From an uncultured Bacteroidota bacterium (GTDB lineage: Bacteria; Bacteroidota; Bacteroidia; Chitinophagales; Chitinophagaceae), in assembly GCA_903906365.1 (NCBI GenBank), contig CAIVKC010000058.1, positions 1 to 43,341 of the forward strand: a stretch of DNA of 43,341 bases, read 5' to 3'. The notes under the pieces were generated by a model, which worked only from the letters and a program-made list of their open reading frames with translations, did no database searches and was not told where the DNA came from. Numbering within the stretch: the first letter of the stretch is position 1; each line of letters starts with the position of its first letter. A program made the position numbers and the translations under genes. Below are positions 7,486 through 14,512 of this stretch, one piece after another.

Positions 7486-7729
7486 GACGCTCAGCGTCAC
7501 GAATTCGAACCGTCGCCCGGCATCTCCTATGCGGCCGCAGCCGGGCAGCGGGAGAACAAGGCCCAGCTTTTGGTCCGGCTTTGGCGCTTCGCGGGGGGAT
7601 ATTATTGCCCAAGCGTTTTCCCCTGGTCGGCTCCGCAAGGCAGTGGTCTTAAGTGCAATGCTCAAATCCAGAAAAGGGCAATAATATAACCCCCGCGAAG
7701 AAGCGTTCCCCCATTCGCCAAACTTTGGC
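7486..7729. repeat. Dense palindromic non-coding block, possible oriT or element relic
   Basis: Four inverted repeats lie within 245 bp. GACGC/GCGTC is at 7486-7490 and 7494-7498. GCCCGGC/GCCGGGC is at 7515-7521 and 7540-7546, enclosing GCGGCCGC. A long pair of arms is at 7587-7610 and 7676-7700: perfect 12-bp and 11-bp blocks, ATATTATTGCCC and CTTCGCGGGGG, with a small interruption. GCCAAA/TTTGGC is at 7717-7722 and 7724-7729. AAGCGTT followed by a C-rich run is directly repeated next to both long arms. The block follows the mob gene where a relaxase would be expected. No coding frame across it is convincing. Confidence 0.6.
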
Positions 7730-7754
7730 AAAAATCCTAATAACGCGGCCTTTC

Positions 7755-8351
7755 TCAGAGTCTATTTTTTATCATTCCCCCAATATGGGTGATCTCCCTT
7801 ACATCGATCAGGTGTACGGCTTCTATTAGTTTGGTAAGGAATAAGTAAATAGAAAGGGTATCCATCTCGACGCAGGCTTCGGAAAGACTGGTCCTAACCA
7901 AGGCGTACTCGGCAATTGTTCGTAAATCGGTCTTCCAGTCCGCTAAGTCCCGGAATTTGAAAAACCGCTTAAAAACTATGTAAGGGTCTTTATATTCTTT
8001 CAGGGACAACATACGTGGGAAATAATCCCAATCGGTCAGATCGCCACCAAGCCAGCCGCGGAAAAGATTAGGGTCAAAAACGCTATTCACGTCTATGGAA
8101 AGGGGACTTTGCTTTTTCTCCTTATTAAGGAGGTAAGCGGCGTTAATGACAGATTCCAATAACCCGAGGCTAAACAGGAGGTCGCCGGGGTTTCTTTTCT
8201 CATAAGTTTGGTTGGAGCTGGCCGCTCTCAGGGCATCATTGACGGTTCTCTTATGGGAAACCAAGTCCGCGGTGGAAAAGAACTCAGCAAATATTTAGTA
8301 CGGGTCAGTTATCTTTTCCTTATACAAAAATGGATGTGTCAAGATATTCAC
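7755..8351 (-). pseudogene. Hypothetical protein with in-frame TAA near the N-terminus
   Basis: From a GTG at 8351, preceded by an AGGAAC Shine-Dalgarno-like sequence, the frame reads 18 codons ending KEKITDPY. It then hits TAA (8295-8297) and continues with IFAEFFSTADLVSHKRTVNDA to a stop at 7755, 198 residues in all. The smooth continuity across the stop suggests one nonsense change from a tyrosine-type codon. A TTG at 8264 could start a shorter 169-residue product. No family is recognised. The protein is mainly helical, without signal peptide or membrane segment. It lies 25 bp downstream of the 8377-8862 gene and probably shared its transcript, possibly as its partner or immunity protein. 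Confidence 0.6.
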
Positions 8352-8376
8352 GTTCCTGTTTCATATAGAGATGATT

Positions 8377-8862
8377 TTAGGTTTCAGTATTGTCCGCTGG
8401 AAGGGTCAAATGGATGCCTGGGAACGCGGTTATGATCCGACCGCCTGGATCGGTAAGGACAGTAATGTGGGTGGTCGGTAGTTGGTCCCGGTCAAAACCG
8501 ACGATCCGGTGAACATCCACCGTGCGCCGAAAATTCAGAGAACCAGTAACGGGGATGCCGGGCTCGGTGGATATGTCCCGTAGATAGGAAAGGATTTCCG
8601 GTATTGGGATGGTAAATTTGCTCGTATCCGGATGGCGGGGGATTTTGAAATAATGCCGTTGCGGGATATGTGCCAGGGCGGAGACGTTGAGGTAGTAAGT
8701 TTTCCGTAAAAGGCGCTTTCGGTTCTTCATGGGCACTTGCATGACGGCACCGTTTACCAGTTCGTTTAGCCAGTCCTGGGTGTCACTGAGCAGAAAGATC
8801 AGTTTTATCCAAGCTTCTTCGTTGAATGGCGGTTGGTTGGCCATTTCTATAGGCTGCTCCAT
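8377..8862 (-). CDS. Hypothetical protein, possible BECR-fold RNase-like toxin
   Basis: The 161-residue product starts at ATG 8862. The second half has HIPQRHYFKI, TSKFTIPIPEILSYLRD, LNFRRTVDVHRIVGFDR and THITVLTDPGGRIITAFPG. A final strand of the form T-V-x-T-D-x-x-G-x-x-x-T-A-F-P-G is common in Bacteroidetes island proteins and resembles the last strands of barnase/EndoU/colicin D/RelE-type RNases. That structural reading is inference. There is no secretion signal or delivery domain. Together with the next gene, 25 bp away, it may form a toxin-immunity or toxin-antitoxin pair carried by the island. Confidence 0.55.
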   Translation of the reverse strand: MEQPIEMANQPPFNEEAWIKLIFLLSDTQDWLNELVNGAVMQVPMKNRKRLLRKTYYLNVSALAHIPQRHYFKIPRHPDTSKFTIPIPEILSYLRDISTEPGIPVTGSLNFRRTVDVHRIVGFDRDQLPTTHITVLTDPGGRIITAFPGIHLTLPADNTET

Positions 8863-8994
8863 GTTTCGATGTTTGAGAGTCTAAAACACGGAAGCAAGTT
8901 GACCAATATACATCTGATATTCAATTCGATATAAGCATATTTTAACGGTTACAGTTGATGTTTTATCGGTATTTTATTCCGAATTTTAGTTATA

Positions 8995-9021
8995 TTGACA
9001 GTCAATAAAGATTTAATTTTG
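8995..9021 (+). promoter_or_regulatory. Putative promoter/operator of the island Xre gene
   Basis: TTGAC-A-GTCAA (8995-9005) is a perfect short palindrome. TAATTTTG (9014-9021) matches the Bacteroidetes -7 box TAnnTTTG. The -7 box ends only 4 bp before ATG 9026, so a transcript from it would be nearly leaderless or would use a later ATG (9029 or 9041). No TTG lies at the optimal 19-bp distance; the only one is at 16 bp, within the palindrome. Autoregulation by the Xre protein is plausible. Confidence 0.4.
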
Positions 9022-9025
9022 CATC

Positions 9026-9442
9026 ATGATGACTACTGATATGACCAAAAAGATACATGAAGGCCAAAACATCAAACGGTTTCGGGAAATGCTGGGCATT
9101 AAACAGGAGGCCCTTGCCCACGAATTGGGGGAGGATTGGACCCAATCAAAGGTTTCTAACCTGGAGGCTAAGGACACAATCGATCCGTCAATTCTCGACG
9201 AGGTATCAAGAATTCTGAAAATACCGGTAGAAGCCATAAGGAATTTTGACGAGGACGCTGCCATTACCATAGTTGCCAATACCATCAATAATAACGATCA
9301 TGCCACCGGCAATTCTTTATTTATGTACCAACCGTCATTTAGCCCGGTTGATAAAGTAGTGGAATTGTATGAGTGGCTGTTGAAAGAAAAAGATGTGGAA
9401 ATCGAGGCCCTGAAAAAACAGGTGAGTGAAAAGAAAAAATAA
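9026..9442 (+). CDS. Xre-family regulator with Asn-rich linker and coiled-coil tail
   Basis: Residues about 14-70 form an Xre/Cro helix-turn-helix: NIKRFREMLGIKQEALAHEL, then WTQSKVSNLE and ILDEVSRILKIPVEAI. A linker rich in Asn (TINNNDHATGNS) and a short conserved FSPVDKVVELYEWLLKEKDVEIEAL helix, probably a coiled coil, follow. Possible starts are 9026, 9029 and 9041. The protein has a clear paralogue at 23994-24419 with the same three-part layout. It stands 24 bp before the DUF6934 gene in the same direction and likely controls it. Confidence 0.85.
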   Translation: MMTTDMTKKIHEGQNIKRFREMLGIKQEALAHELGEDWTQSKVSNLEAKDTIDPSILDEVSRILKIPVEAIRNFDEDAAITIVANTINNNDHATGNSLFMYQPSFSPVDKVVELYEWLLKEKDVEIEALKKQVSEKKK

Positions 9443-9466
9443 TTACGTACCACTAGATTAAGAATT

Positions 9467-9913
9467 ATGAAACTTGATCGATACGAGCTCAAGGCCGAAA
9501 AATCAATGACGGTCTTTGAATTCGTAAGTGAAGGGCCGAAGGGAGCAATACCGAAGTTGGTTCAATATGGTGAGACTAACTTAAAGGATTTCTATAACCT
9601 TGCTTTCGGCGATAAGGATCATGCCACCGGGGAAATCGACGATGGAATCGTTTCGAACAATGGTGATAGTGAAAAGATTCTTGCGACTGTAGTTGCTACC
9701 GTATACGCCTTTACCGACAAGCACCCGGATGCTTGGGTTTATGCAACTGGCAGCACGAAATCTCGGACCAGGCTATATAGGATGGGGTTGACCAAATACT
9801 TTGAGGAAATCCAGGAGGACTTTGACCTCTACGGCCAAAGAGAAGGAGAATGGGAATTTTTTGAAAAAGGCGTAGAATACCAGGCATTCCTGGCACAGAG
9901 AAAAAGCGAATAA
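9467..9913 (+). CDS. DUF6934 family protein
   Basis: The 148-residue protein has the hallmarks of DUF6934. FEFVSEGPKGAIPKLVQY is followed by FYNLAFGDKDHATGEIDDG, VSNNGDSEKILATVVATVYAF and GSTKSRTRLYRMGL. The family is widespread in Bacteroidota and has no established biochemical role. The conserved NNGD and GST-x-x-R-T-R-L-Y motifs could form an active or binding site; that is inference. It follows the Xre gene by 24 bp and precedes a 56-codon gene by one base. This gives a compact three-gene module at the right side of the island. Confidence 0.8.
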   Translation: MKLDRYELKAEKSMTVFEFVSEGPKGAIPKLVQYGETNLKDFYNLAFGDKDHATGEIDDGIVSNNGDSEKILATVVATVYAFTDKHPDAWVYATGSTKSRTRLYRMGLTKYFEEIQEDFDLYGQREGEWEFFEKGVEYQAFLAQRKSE

Positions 9914-9914
9914 A

Positions 9915-10085
9915 ATGTTTAATATGAAAGTAAAAGAACTCAACAAGAGCAAGTTGCCGATTGTGCGAATTGACAACTCCCTTGAAAAGTACAAGGACAA
10001 GACTCTTTTCAAGGACAAGTTGGATAAGGCAAATGAAATGCTAAAAACGACCGGATTACCCAAGTCCAGACGGCAGCATTCCTAA
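9915..10085 (+). CDS. Small basic protein paired with DUF6934
   Basis: ATG 9915 begins one base after the DUF6934 stop and gives 56 residues; a second ATG at 9924 would give 53. The sequence is Lys-rich and contains KLPIVRIDNSLEKYKDK, LFKDKLDKANEML and TGLPKSRR. I recognise the F-x-x-K-L-x-K-A-N-E-M-L pattern from small proteins often encoded next to DUF6934 genes, but cannot name a family. The translational coupling and charge suggest a partner protein, for example an antitoxin-like peptide. Confidence 0.7.
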   Translation: MFNMKVKELNKSKLPIVRIDNSLEKYKDKTLFKDKLDKANEMLKTTGLPKSRRQHS

Positions 10086-10102
10086 ACGCATTTGAAATAG
10101 TT

Positions 10103-10969
10103 TTACAATGGTTCATTTAAAGGCTTAATAAAATCATGCTCGAATAACAATGATTCAGCAAGATTAGTCTCTTTCATTTTGAACCAAACTTGTTCTTGCC
10201 AGAAATAAGATTCGGCCTTATTGAATCGATAGATATTTACTGCGTCCTCACTAGAGTTAAAATAAATATAGTCGGAGGAATTGTAAGGTTGATTAGGGTT
10301 TAAGTGTATTTGTGGGCATACATAAATGGGTGCAGAATTAACAAATACCCACAAGATGCCATCTTTGTTTATTTTCTGTAAAAATCCAGCAGCCAACCTC
10401 CTAATTTGAATCTCTTCAGATTCATTTTTATTAAAGCCACCCGCAAAACCCTCTGCCTTAAGTTTATCCAAAATATCTTCGAAATCTTCACGTGCGTTGA
10501 AATACTTGCATAGCAAAGTATGAATTCTGCGCCAAAGAATCTTACCGACTTCTTTAGAGGGAATGTTATAGCGATACTTCTTGAATGATGGTGAAAACAG
10601 ATTGCTTGCTAAATCCTTAATCGTTTTGTCGCGGAGTTCAGTAAAAAACTCGTTGGGGTCGTTTTCTAATTCATATGGCCTCGCAGAAATAAAGACAGTA
10701 TATCCAGATTCGTCAAACTCCTCAATAAGTTTATCCCAACATTCCTCAAAGCTATAACTGGGCTTTTTAACTGTGGTGATCCTTTTTACATTGCTAAAGC
10801 TCAAAATCAACTCGGAAAAATATTTCTCTAATAATTCCGGAGGAATTGGCTTTGTTCGTAGGATCTCATAAAGCGACGCCTTAAACTCCTCATTAATGTT
10901 TCTTTTCGTTGTGTGTCCATAGTTCGAAATTTTTACTACCCAATTTACCACCTCCTTCCATTGTATCAT
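10103..10969 (-). CDS. Hypothetical 288-residue protein
   Basis: The gene is convergent with the DUF6934 module and ends 17 bp from it. No family is recognised. The start at ATG 10969 is followed by WKEVVNWVVKIS. The protein is soluble. It shows a charged helical middle (about 110-200, with KEVGKILWRRIHTLLCKYFN) and a C-terminal part with LWVFVNSAPIYVCPQIHLNP and YIYFNSSEDAVNIYRF that looks beta-rich. The AT content matches the accessory region. It is probably island cargo; a defence role is possible but unsupported. Confidence 0.6.
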   Translation of the reverse strand: MIQWKEVVNWVVKISNYGHTTKRNINEEFKASLYEILRTKPIPPELLEKYFSELILSFSNVKRITTVKKPSYSFEECWDKLIEEFDESGYTVFISARPYELENDPNEFFTELRDKTIKDLASNLFSPSFKKYRYNIPSKEVGKILWRRIHTLLCKYFNAREDFEDILDKLKAEGFAGGFNKNESEEIQIRRLAAGFLQKINKDGILWVFVNSAPIYVCPQIHLNPNQPYNSSDYIYFNSSEDAVNIYRFNKAESYFWQEQVWFKMKETNLAESLLFEHDFIKPLNEPL

Positions 10970-11259
10970 TTTACTGCCTTATAAATCAACCACATAGCAA
11001 AACTTAAGCAAGGGTACTAGCAACTGAAACCTATAAATTGTAGCCGATAAATTCCAATTTAACAGGTACGGGATGTAGAATCGCTAATTAAAAGCTTTAG
11101 AATCATTTTATAACCTCCCCACCTCCTTCTTGGTTTAAAAATAACGGCTACATCAACTGCATATCCGTATCGTCGTTTGCACATTCCGCCTGACGAATAA
11201 AAACACAGTATCCGTAGGTACAAATCCAAGCGATAGAGAGAGCCTACATTAAAAAAGTC
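10970..11259. other. Gene-free stretch inside the island
   Basis: AT-rich sequence between two minus-strand genes. It includes the upstream region of the 288-residue gene. I see no promoter match, RNA gene or repeat here. Confidence 0.4.
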
Positions 11260-11718
11260 TTACATGGTGGGAGCTTTAATACGCCTGTCAAAATCAAATG
11301 GCTCGTCACCCAAATTCTTTATCCGGCTAAAGTCCTTATTTAGGGGATTTATGAGATAACTATGTTCCTCCGGAATAATAGCAGAAGGAACTTTTAAAAC
11401 AGCAGATGAGCCTCTTTTACCCCATTGGTCGCCAATACCTTGAGTATATGGATATTGAGAATATTCTTGCCAACCAGAATTAAGCGATGCCAATTCTTTT
11501 TCTTCAGTTTTTATATCATCGGGAATTTCGATCAGGATCGTCCTAAAGTTCTCTTTGAGACCCATGGAGCTTCTATGCACTACGTTATCAAGACATGCCA
11601 ATGATCGCGACCCAGCTGTATAAATAATTTTCACATCTTTTCAATTCCACCGCGCCGGGTTACCAGATGCAAAAAGGCTGCCTGCAAATTTAGTCAACGT
11701 TATTCTATAGACTATCAT
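11260..11718 (-). pseudogene. RES-domain toxin with in-frame TGA
   Basis: The full gene starts at ATG 11718, three bases after the antitoxin stop. It reads MIVYRITLTKFAGSLFASGN followed by PARWN, then hits TGA (11641-11643, codon 26), and continues KDVKIIYTAGSRSLACLDNV to the end, 152 codons. TCA to TGA at the Ser expected in NPARWNSKD explains it. Later motifs QGIGDQWGKRGSSAVLKVPS, EHSYLINP and PFDFDRRI are diagnostic of RES toxins, which degrade NAD+ or ADP-ribosylate targets. The stop separates the conserved Arg of NPARWN from the Tyr of IIYTAG, so a restart at GTG 11634 should lack activity. The toxin is probably dead while its antitoxin is intact. Confidence 0.88.
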
Positions 11719-11721
11719 AAT

Positions 11722-12168
11722 TTAGGCAAGATCTCCGTATTCTATTCTTGTTAATTCTTCAATAATTAGATTGATTCCTGTCATAATATCTAGAAGATAA
11801 TTGGGCCGCTGTCCACCTAACCCGTAGGATGGGGCCGACATCCATTTGTTGAATTCTTCAACTGATCCAAAAATTGATATTCCTTTCCCATAAAGCGCAA
11901 AAATTGAAAGAATTTTTTCGCTTATAGCCGCATTGAGATGAGTCTTACGATTTTTATAGTTTCTCAGTGTTTTCATTGTAACGTATAAAATCGATTCGAC
12001 CATTGGGCCTGTCAGCAATGTTAGAGCAATGAGGTCAAAGGCCGCCTGAGGGTCTAATCCCTTTTTAGAAGACATAAAAAGGGAAATATTATTATCATAT
12101 TTCTTTTCGTACTTCTTTAATACTTTATCGACCTTTGGAGTGGTCATTACAGTTAGCATATCGACCAT
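11722..12168 (-). CDS. Xre/MbcA/ParS-type antitoxin of RES toxin
   Basis: The C-terminal part is the toxin-binding domain: ISIFGSVEEFNKWMSAPSYG, then LGGQRPNYLLDI, ending in ELTRIEYG. It is preceded by an Xre-like helical region with VTMKTLRNYKNRKTHLNAAI. The start is placed at ATG 12168 (MVDMLTVMTTPK); ATG 12147 is an alternative. An upstream TTG at 12267 would add a hydrophobic stretch foreign to the family. It precedes the RES gene by three bases, the standard antitoxin-first order. It normally represses its own operon and blocks the toxin. Confidence 0.83.
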   Translation of the reverse strand: MVDMLTVMTTPKVDKVLKKYEKKYDNNISLFMSSKKGLDPQAAFDLIALTLLTGPMVESILYVTMKTLRNYKNRKTHLNAAISEKILSIFALYGKGISIFGSVEEFNKWMSAPSYGLGGQRPNYLLDIMTGINLIIEELTRIEYGDLA

Positions 12169-12453
12169 TGTAGGTATTAAAATTAAAAAAATCCAATTAA
12201 TAAGGGACTTTTTCCGAATTTTCAAGAATTTTTTCCATTCGCCACTTGGATTGTTCAGACAATCCAAAGGCTACATTCCATAATGTGACACACCTTCCAC
12301 TAATTGTAAATTTCCTTTCTCTTGTATTTAAAATTATTTTTTCTTTACACCTACAGCAACTGTAGTACGTTCTTTATATTAGCCATATCCATGACCACCT
12401 GTCAAACAACAAATTCAATCACTTTGATTCACAGCTCATTGTAGAAAAGATTC

Positions 12454-12468
12454 GAATCTCTCTCTCCG
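12454..12468 (+). other. Candidate right attachment site, tRNA-end-like
   Basis: GAATCTCTCTCTCCG, preceded by TTC, repeats the left site (4510-4526) with a 2-base gap. It is followed at once by a terminator hairpin, as for a native tRNA 3' flank. No tRNA body precedes it: a G53-C61 pair is missing and no acceptor 5' strand is found. With the left copy it delimits about 7.9 kb containing integrase, excisionase-like and mob genes. Confidence 0.42.
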
Positions 12469-12498
12469 AAAAAAGTCCTTTCGAGCAAGGCTTTTTTC
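12468..12498 (+). terminator. Rho-independent terminator at the right island edge
   Basis: AAAAAAG-T-CCTT pairs with AAGG-C-TTTTTT around TCGAGC, with one bulged base, and ends in a T6 run. The A/T symmetry means it could work on both strands. It directly abuts the att-like sequence. Confidence 0.6.
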
Positions 12499-12721
12499 AG
12501 TCTCAACATACTCCACTTAATCAACATTTATAAATTAATCAATTGAAGGACTACTGTGTCCTATCCCCTAAAAGTAAATTACGGGTTATTATTTCGGTTA
12601 ATTATTTCGTTCAAAGAGTTGTTATAATTTAAAAGCTTGTTTTTGGTTCATACAAACCTGATTTCGGATACATTCTGCGTTTCATTACGGCGCAATTTTG
12701 TTGAAACAAAAAAACGAAATC
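12499..12721. other. Upstream region of the NmrA-family gene
   Basis: AT-rich with no open frame of interest. A TTG (near 12619) has only a T-rich stretch and no TAnnTTTG at the expected distance, so I do not call a promoter. Confidence 0.35.
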
Positions 12722-13684
12722 ATGAAAATCATCGTAACAGGTTCTTTAGGGAACATCAGCAAACCCTTAACACAGGAATTGATTCAAAAAGGGCATTCGG
12801 TAACCGTTGTCAGCAGCAAGCCCGAAAAAAAATCAGCAATTGAACAATTAGGCGCCAGCGCTGCTATCGGCTCTATAGAAGACGTAGCCTTTTTGACTAA
12901 AACTTTTACCGGTGCAGATGCCGTTTACTGCATGTTGCCACCATTCGACTATTTTGATCCTACCCTGGATATTATGGTAACAACCCGCAGGCAAATCGGA
13001 AACTATTGTGCCGCCATTCTCGCATCTGGAGTAAAAAAGGTGGTCCATCTCAGTAGCATAGGCGCTCATACCGATAAAGGCAACGGATTACTTGCCTTTC
13101 ATCATCTTGCTGAGCGTATTTTTAAGGAACTTCCCGCAGATGTAATTATTAAACATATGCGGCCGGTCGGTTTTTATACCAACCTGTATGACTTTAAAAT
13201 GTCGATAGAAGGCAAAGGATTTCTTGGAATGTTTTTAACTCTGCGCTTTTCCGGGTTTTGGAGCCTCCTCACCGGAAAAAGAGGTGTTATTGCGGCCAAC
13301 TACGGGGCAGACGATGTTATTCCATGGGTGTCACCAAAAGATATTGCTGCAGCCACGGCCGAAGAACTCACCACACCATTTGTGGAAAGAAAGTTCCGTT
13401 ACGTAGCGAGTGAAGAGCTAAGCTGCAACGAGATAGCTCGGATTATCGGCGAAGCGATTGGCAAACCTTATTTAAAATGGGCATTAATGAGCGACAAAGA
13501 CATGCTCAGCGGTTTAAAAATGTTCAAAATGCCGGAATCAAGGGCCCGGGGAGTTGTTGACATGAATGCTGGTATGCATAACGGCATCGTAAATGAACAT
13601 TATTACCTGAACAGGCCAAAAGTAATGGGCAAAACCAAGCTGAAAGAATTTGCAAAAGAATTTGCCGCTGCAATGGCTAAATAG
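12722..13684 (+). CDS. NmrA/SDR-like NAD(P)-binding protein
   Basis: Start at ATG 12722 (MKIIVTGSLGNISKPLTQEL), a Rossmann beta-alpha-beta with the T-G-x-x-G-x-x pattern; the frame is open a little upstream only through TTG codons. The 320-residue protein has GADAVYCMLPPF, a helix ending in SGVKKVVHLSSIGAH, and IIKHMRPVGFYTNL, as in atypical short-chain dehydrogenases of the NmrA/YwnB group. These act as redox sensors or NAD(P)H-dependent reductases. The catalytic Tyr-x-x-x-Lys is not evident. Genes of this type often lie near AraC regulators, as here (next gene, same strand). Confidence 0.85.
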   Translation: MKIIVTGSLGNISKPLTQELIQKGHSVTVVSSKPEKKSAIEQLGASAAIGSIEDVAFLTKTFTGADAVYCMLPPFDYFDPTLDIMVTTRRQIGNYCAAILASGVKKVVHLSSIGAHTDKGNGLLAFHHLAERIFKELPADVIIKHMRPVGFYTNLYDFKMSIEGKGFLGMFLTLRFSGFWSLLTGKRGVIAANYGADDVIPWVSPKDIAAATAEELTTPFVERKFRYVASEELSCNEIARIIGEAIGKPYLKWALMSDKDMLSGLKMFKMPESRARGVVDMNAGMHNGIVNEHYYLNRPKVMGKTKLKEFAKEFAAAMAK

Positions 13685-14512
13685 ATATTGATCCTAAACC
13701 ATTTTATTGAACTTCTTCTATTTAAAAACGGACCGTACTTATTGTCGGCTGTTATGAACTGCTTGTTGCGTTTGCCTTTTTTTCACAGGTTTTCTAAAAA
13801 AACCATCGTATAAGAAGCAACCGCCTTGCACAAGCCATTTAAATTTGCAGTACAAAGGGGAATTTTTTTGTGGACGATGGGTTGGTAAAACAATGAAATT
13901 CATCTGCCCGGGAAATTATCCACTATAATTGGGCCATTATCGTCTTTTAGAATTTGACATTGTTCAAATAGCTTTGCAAGCCGACCGGGGGCAATTGTAT
14001 AACTAAAACTTGAGTTCGCCCATAAATCTCCTTTCATATCATTTGAAGGGGTTGGCGGCCGTTTAAATCACATTTTTGACGGGCAATATCGGATTGCTTT
14101 TTTTACTGGGGATCTGCCGTTTTGCCCGGTAATTATGAGTGGGCCGTTCGCATGGGTATCCTTTTGTATGCTATATTTTACTTTGGGGGCGCCGTATAGG
14201 GCATTAATAAACACACCGTATTAAGATTCGATGATCGCCTGGGATTACAACTTTTATACAGGAGAAACAATTAGGATGATCTGCCTATTATTCATTTTAT
14301 TGGCTACGGGCTTAAAGGAATTGCGGTAATTAGCATGGTATTTACTAAAAAGTACAAAGGTTACAACTATCGCTGTGTTTTTATATGGGCACATATCCTA
14401 TTTTTCTCTAATACTGACAATAAAGGCAATTCCCTGTCGGCTATTTCATTTTCTGAGCTACTAAATTTAAAATGCTCTTACAACCTTTTTTGGAATTTTA
14501 TTATATTTAGAT
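13685..14512. other. Long gene-free region before the AraC gene
   Basis: No supported gene. A 61-codon frame at 14335-14520 has no family resemblance and runs into the next gene start. A possible terminator is listed at 14083-14104. The rest shows no RNA gene or repeat that I can identify. Confidence 0.45.
14083..14104 (+). terminator. Weak terminator-like hairpin
   Basis: GCAAT (14083-14087) pairs with ATTGC (14093-14097) and is followed by seven T. The stem is only 5 bp, and the site is 400 bp after the NmrA-type gene. Confidence 0.35.

Noticed and set aside
7587-7700. Integron attC site
   Set aside because: The arms lack the RYYYAAC and GTTRRRY boxes and no integron integrase is present.
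7130-7731. Two overlapping minus-strand frames of 136 and 160 codons
   Set aside because: They cross the mob gene and the palindromic block, read as Arg/Pro/Cys-rich translation of GC-rich repeats, and match nothing I know.
12430-12470. Intact tRNA-Ser gene
   Set aside because: Only a T-loop-like and acceptor-like 3' part is present; position 53/61 pairing fails and no 5' half is found.
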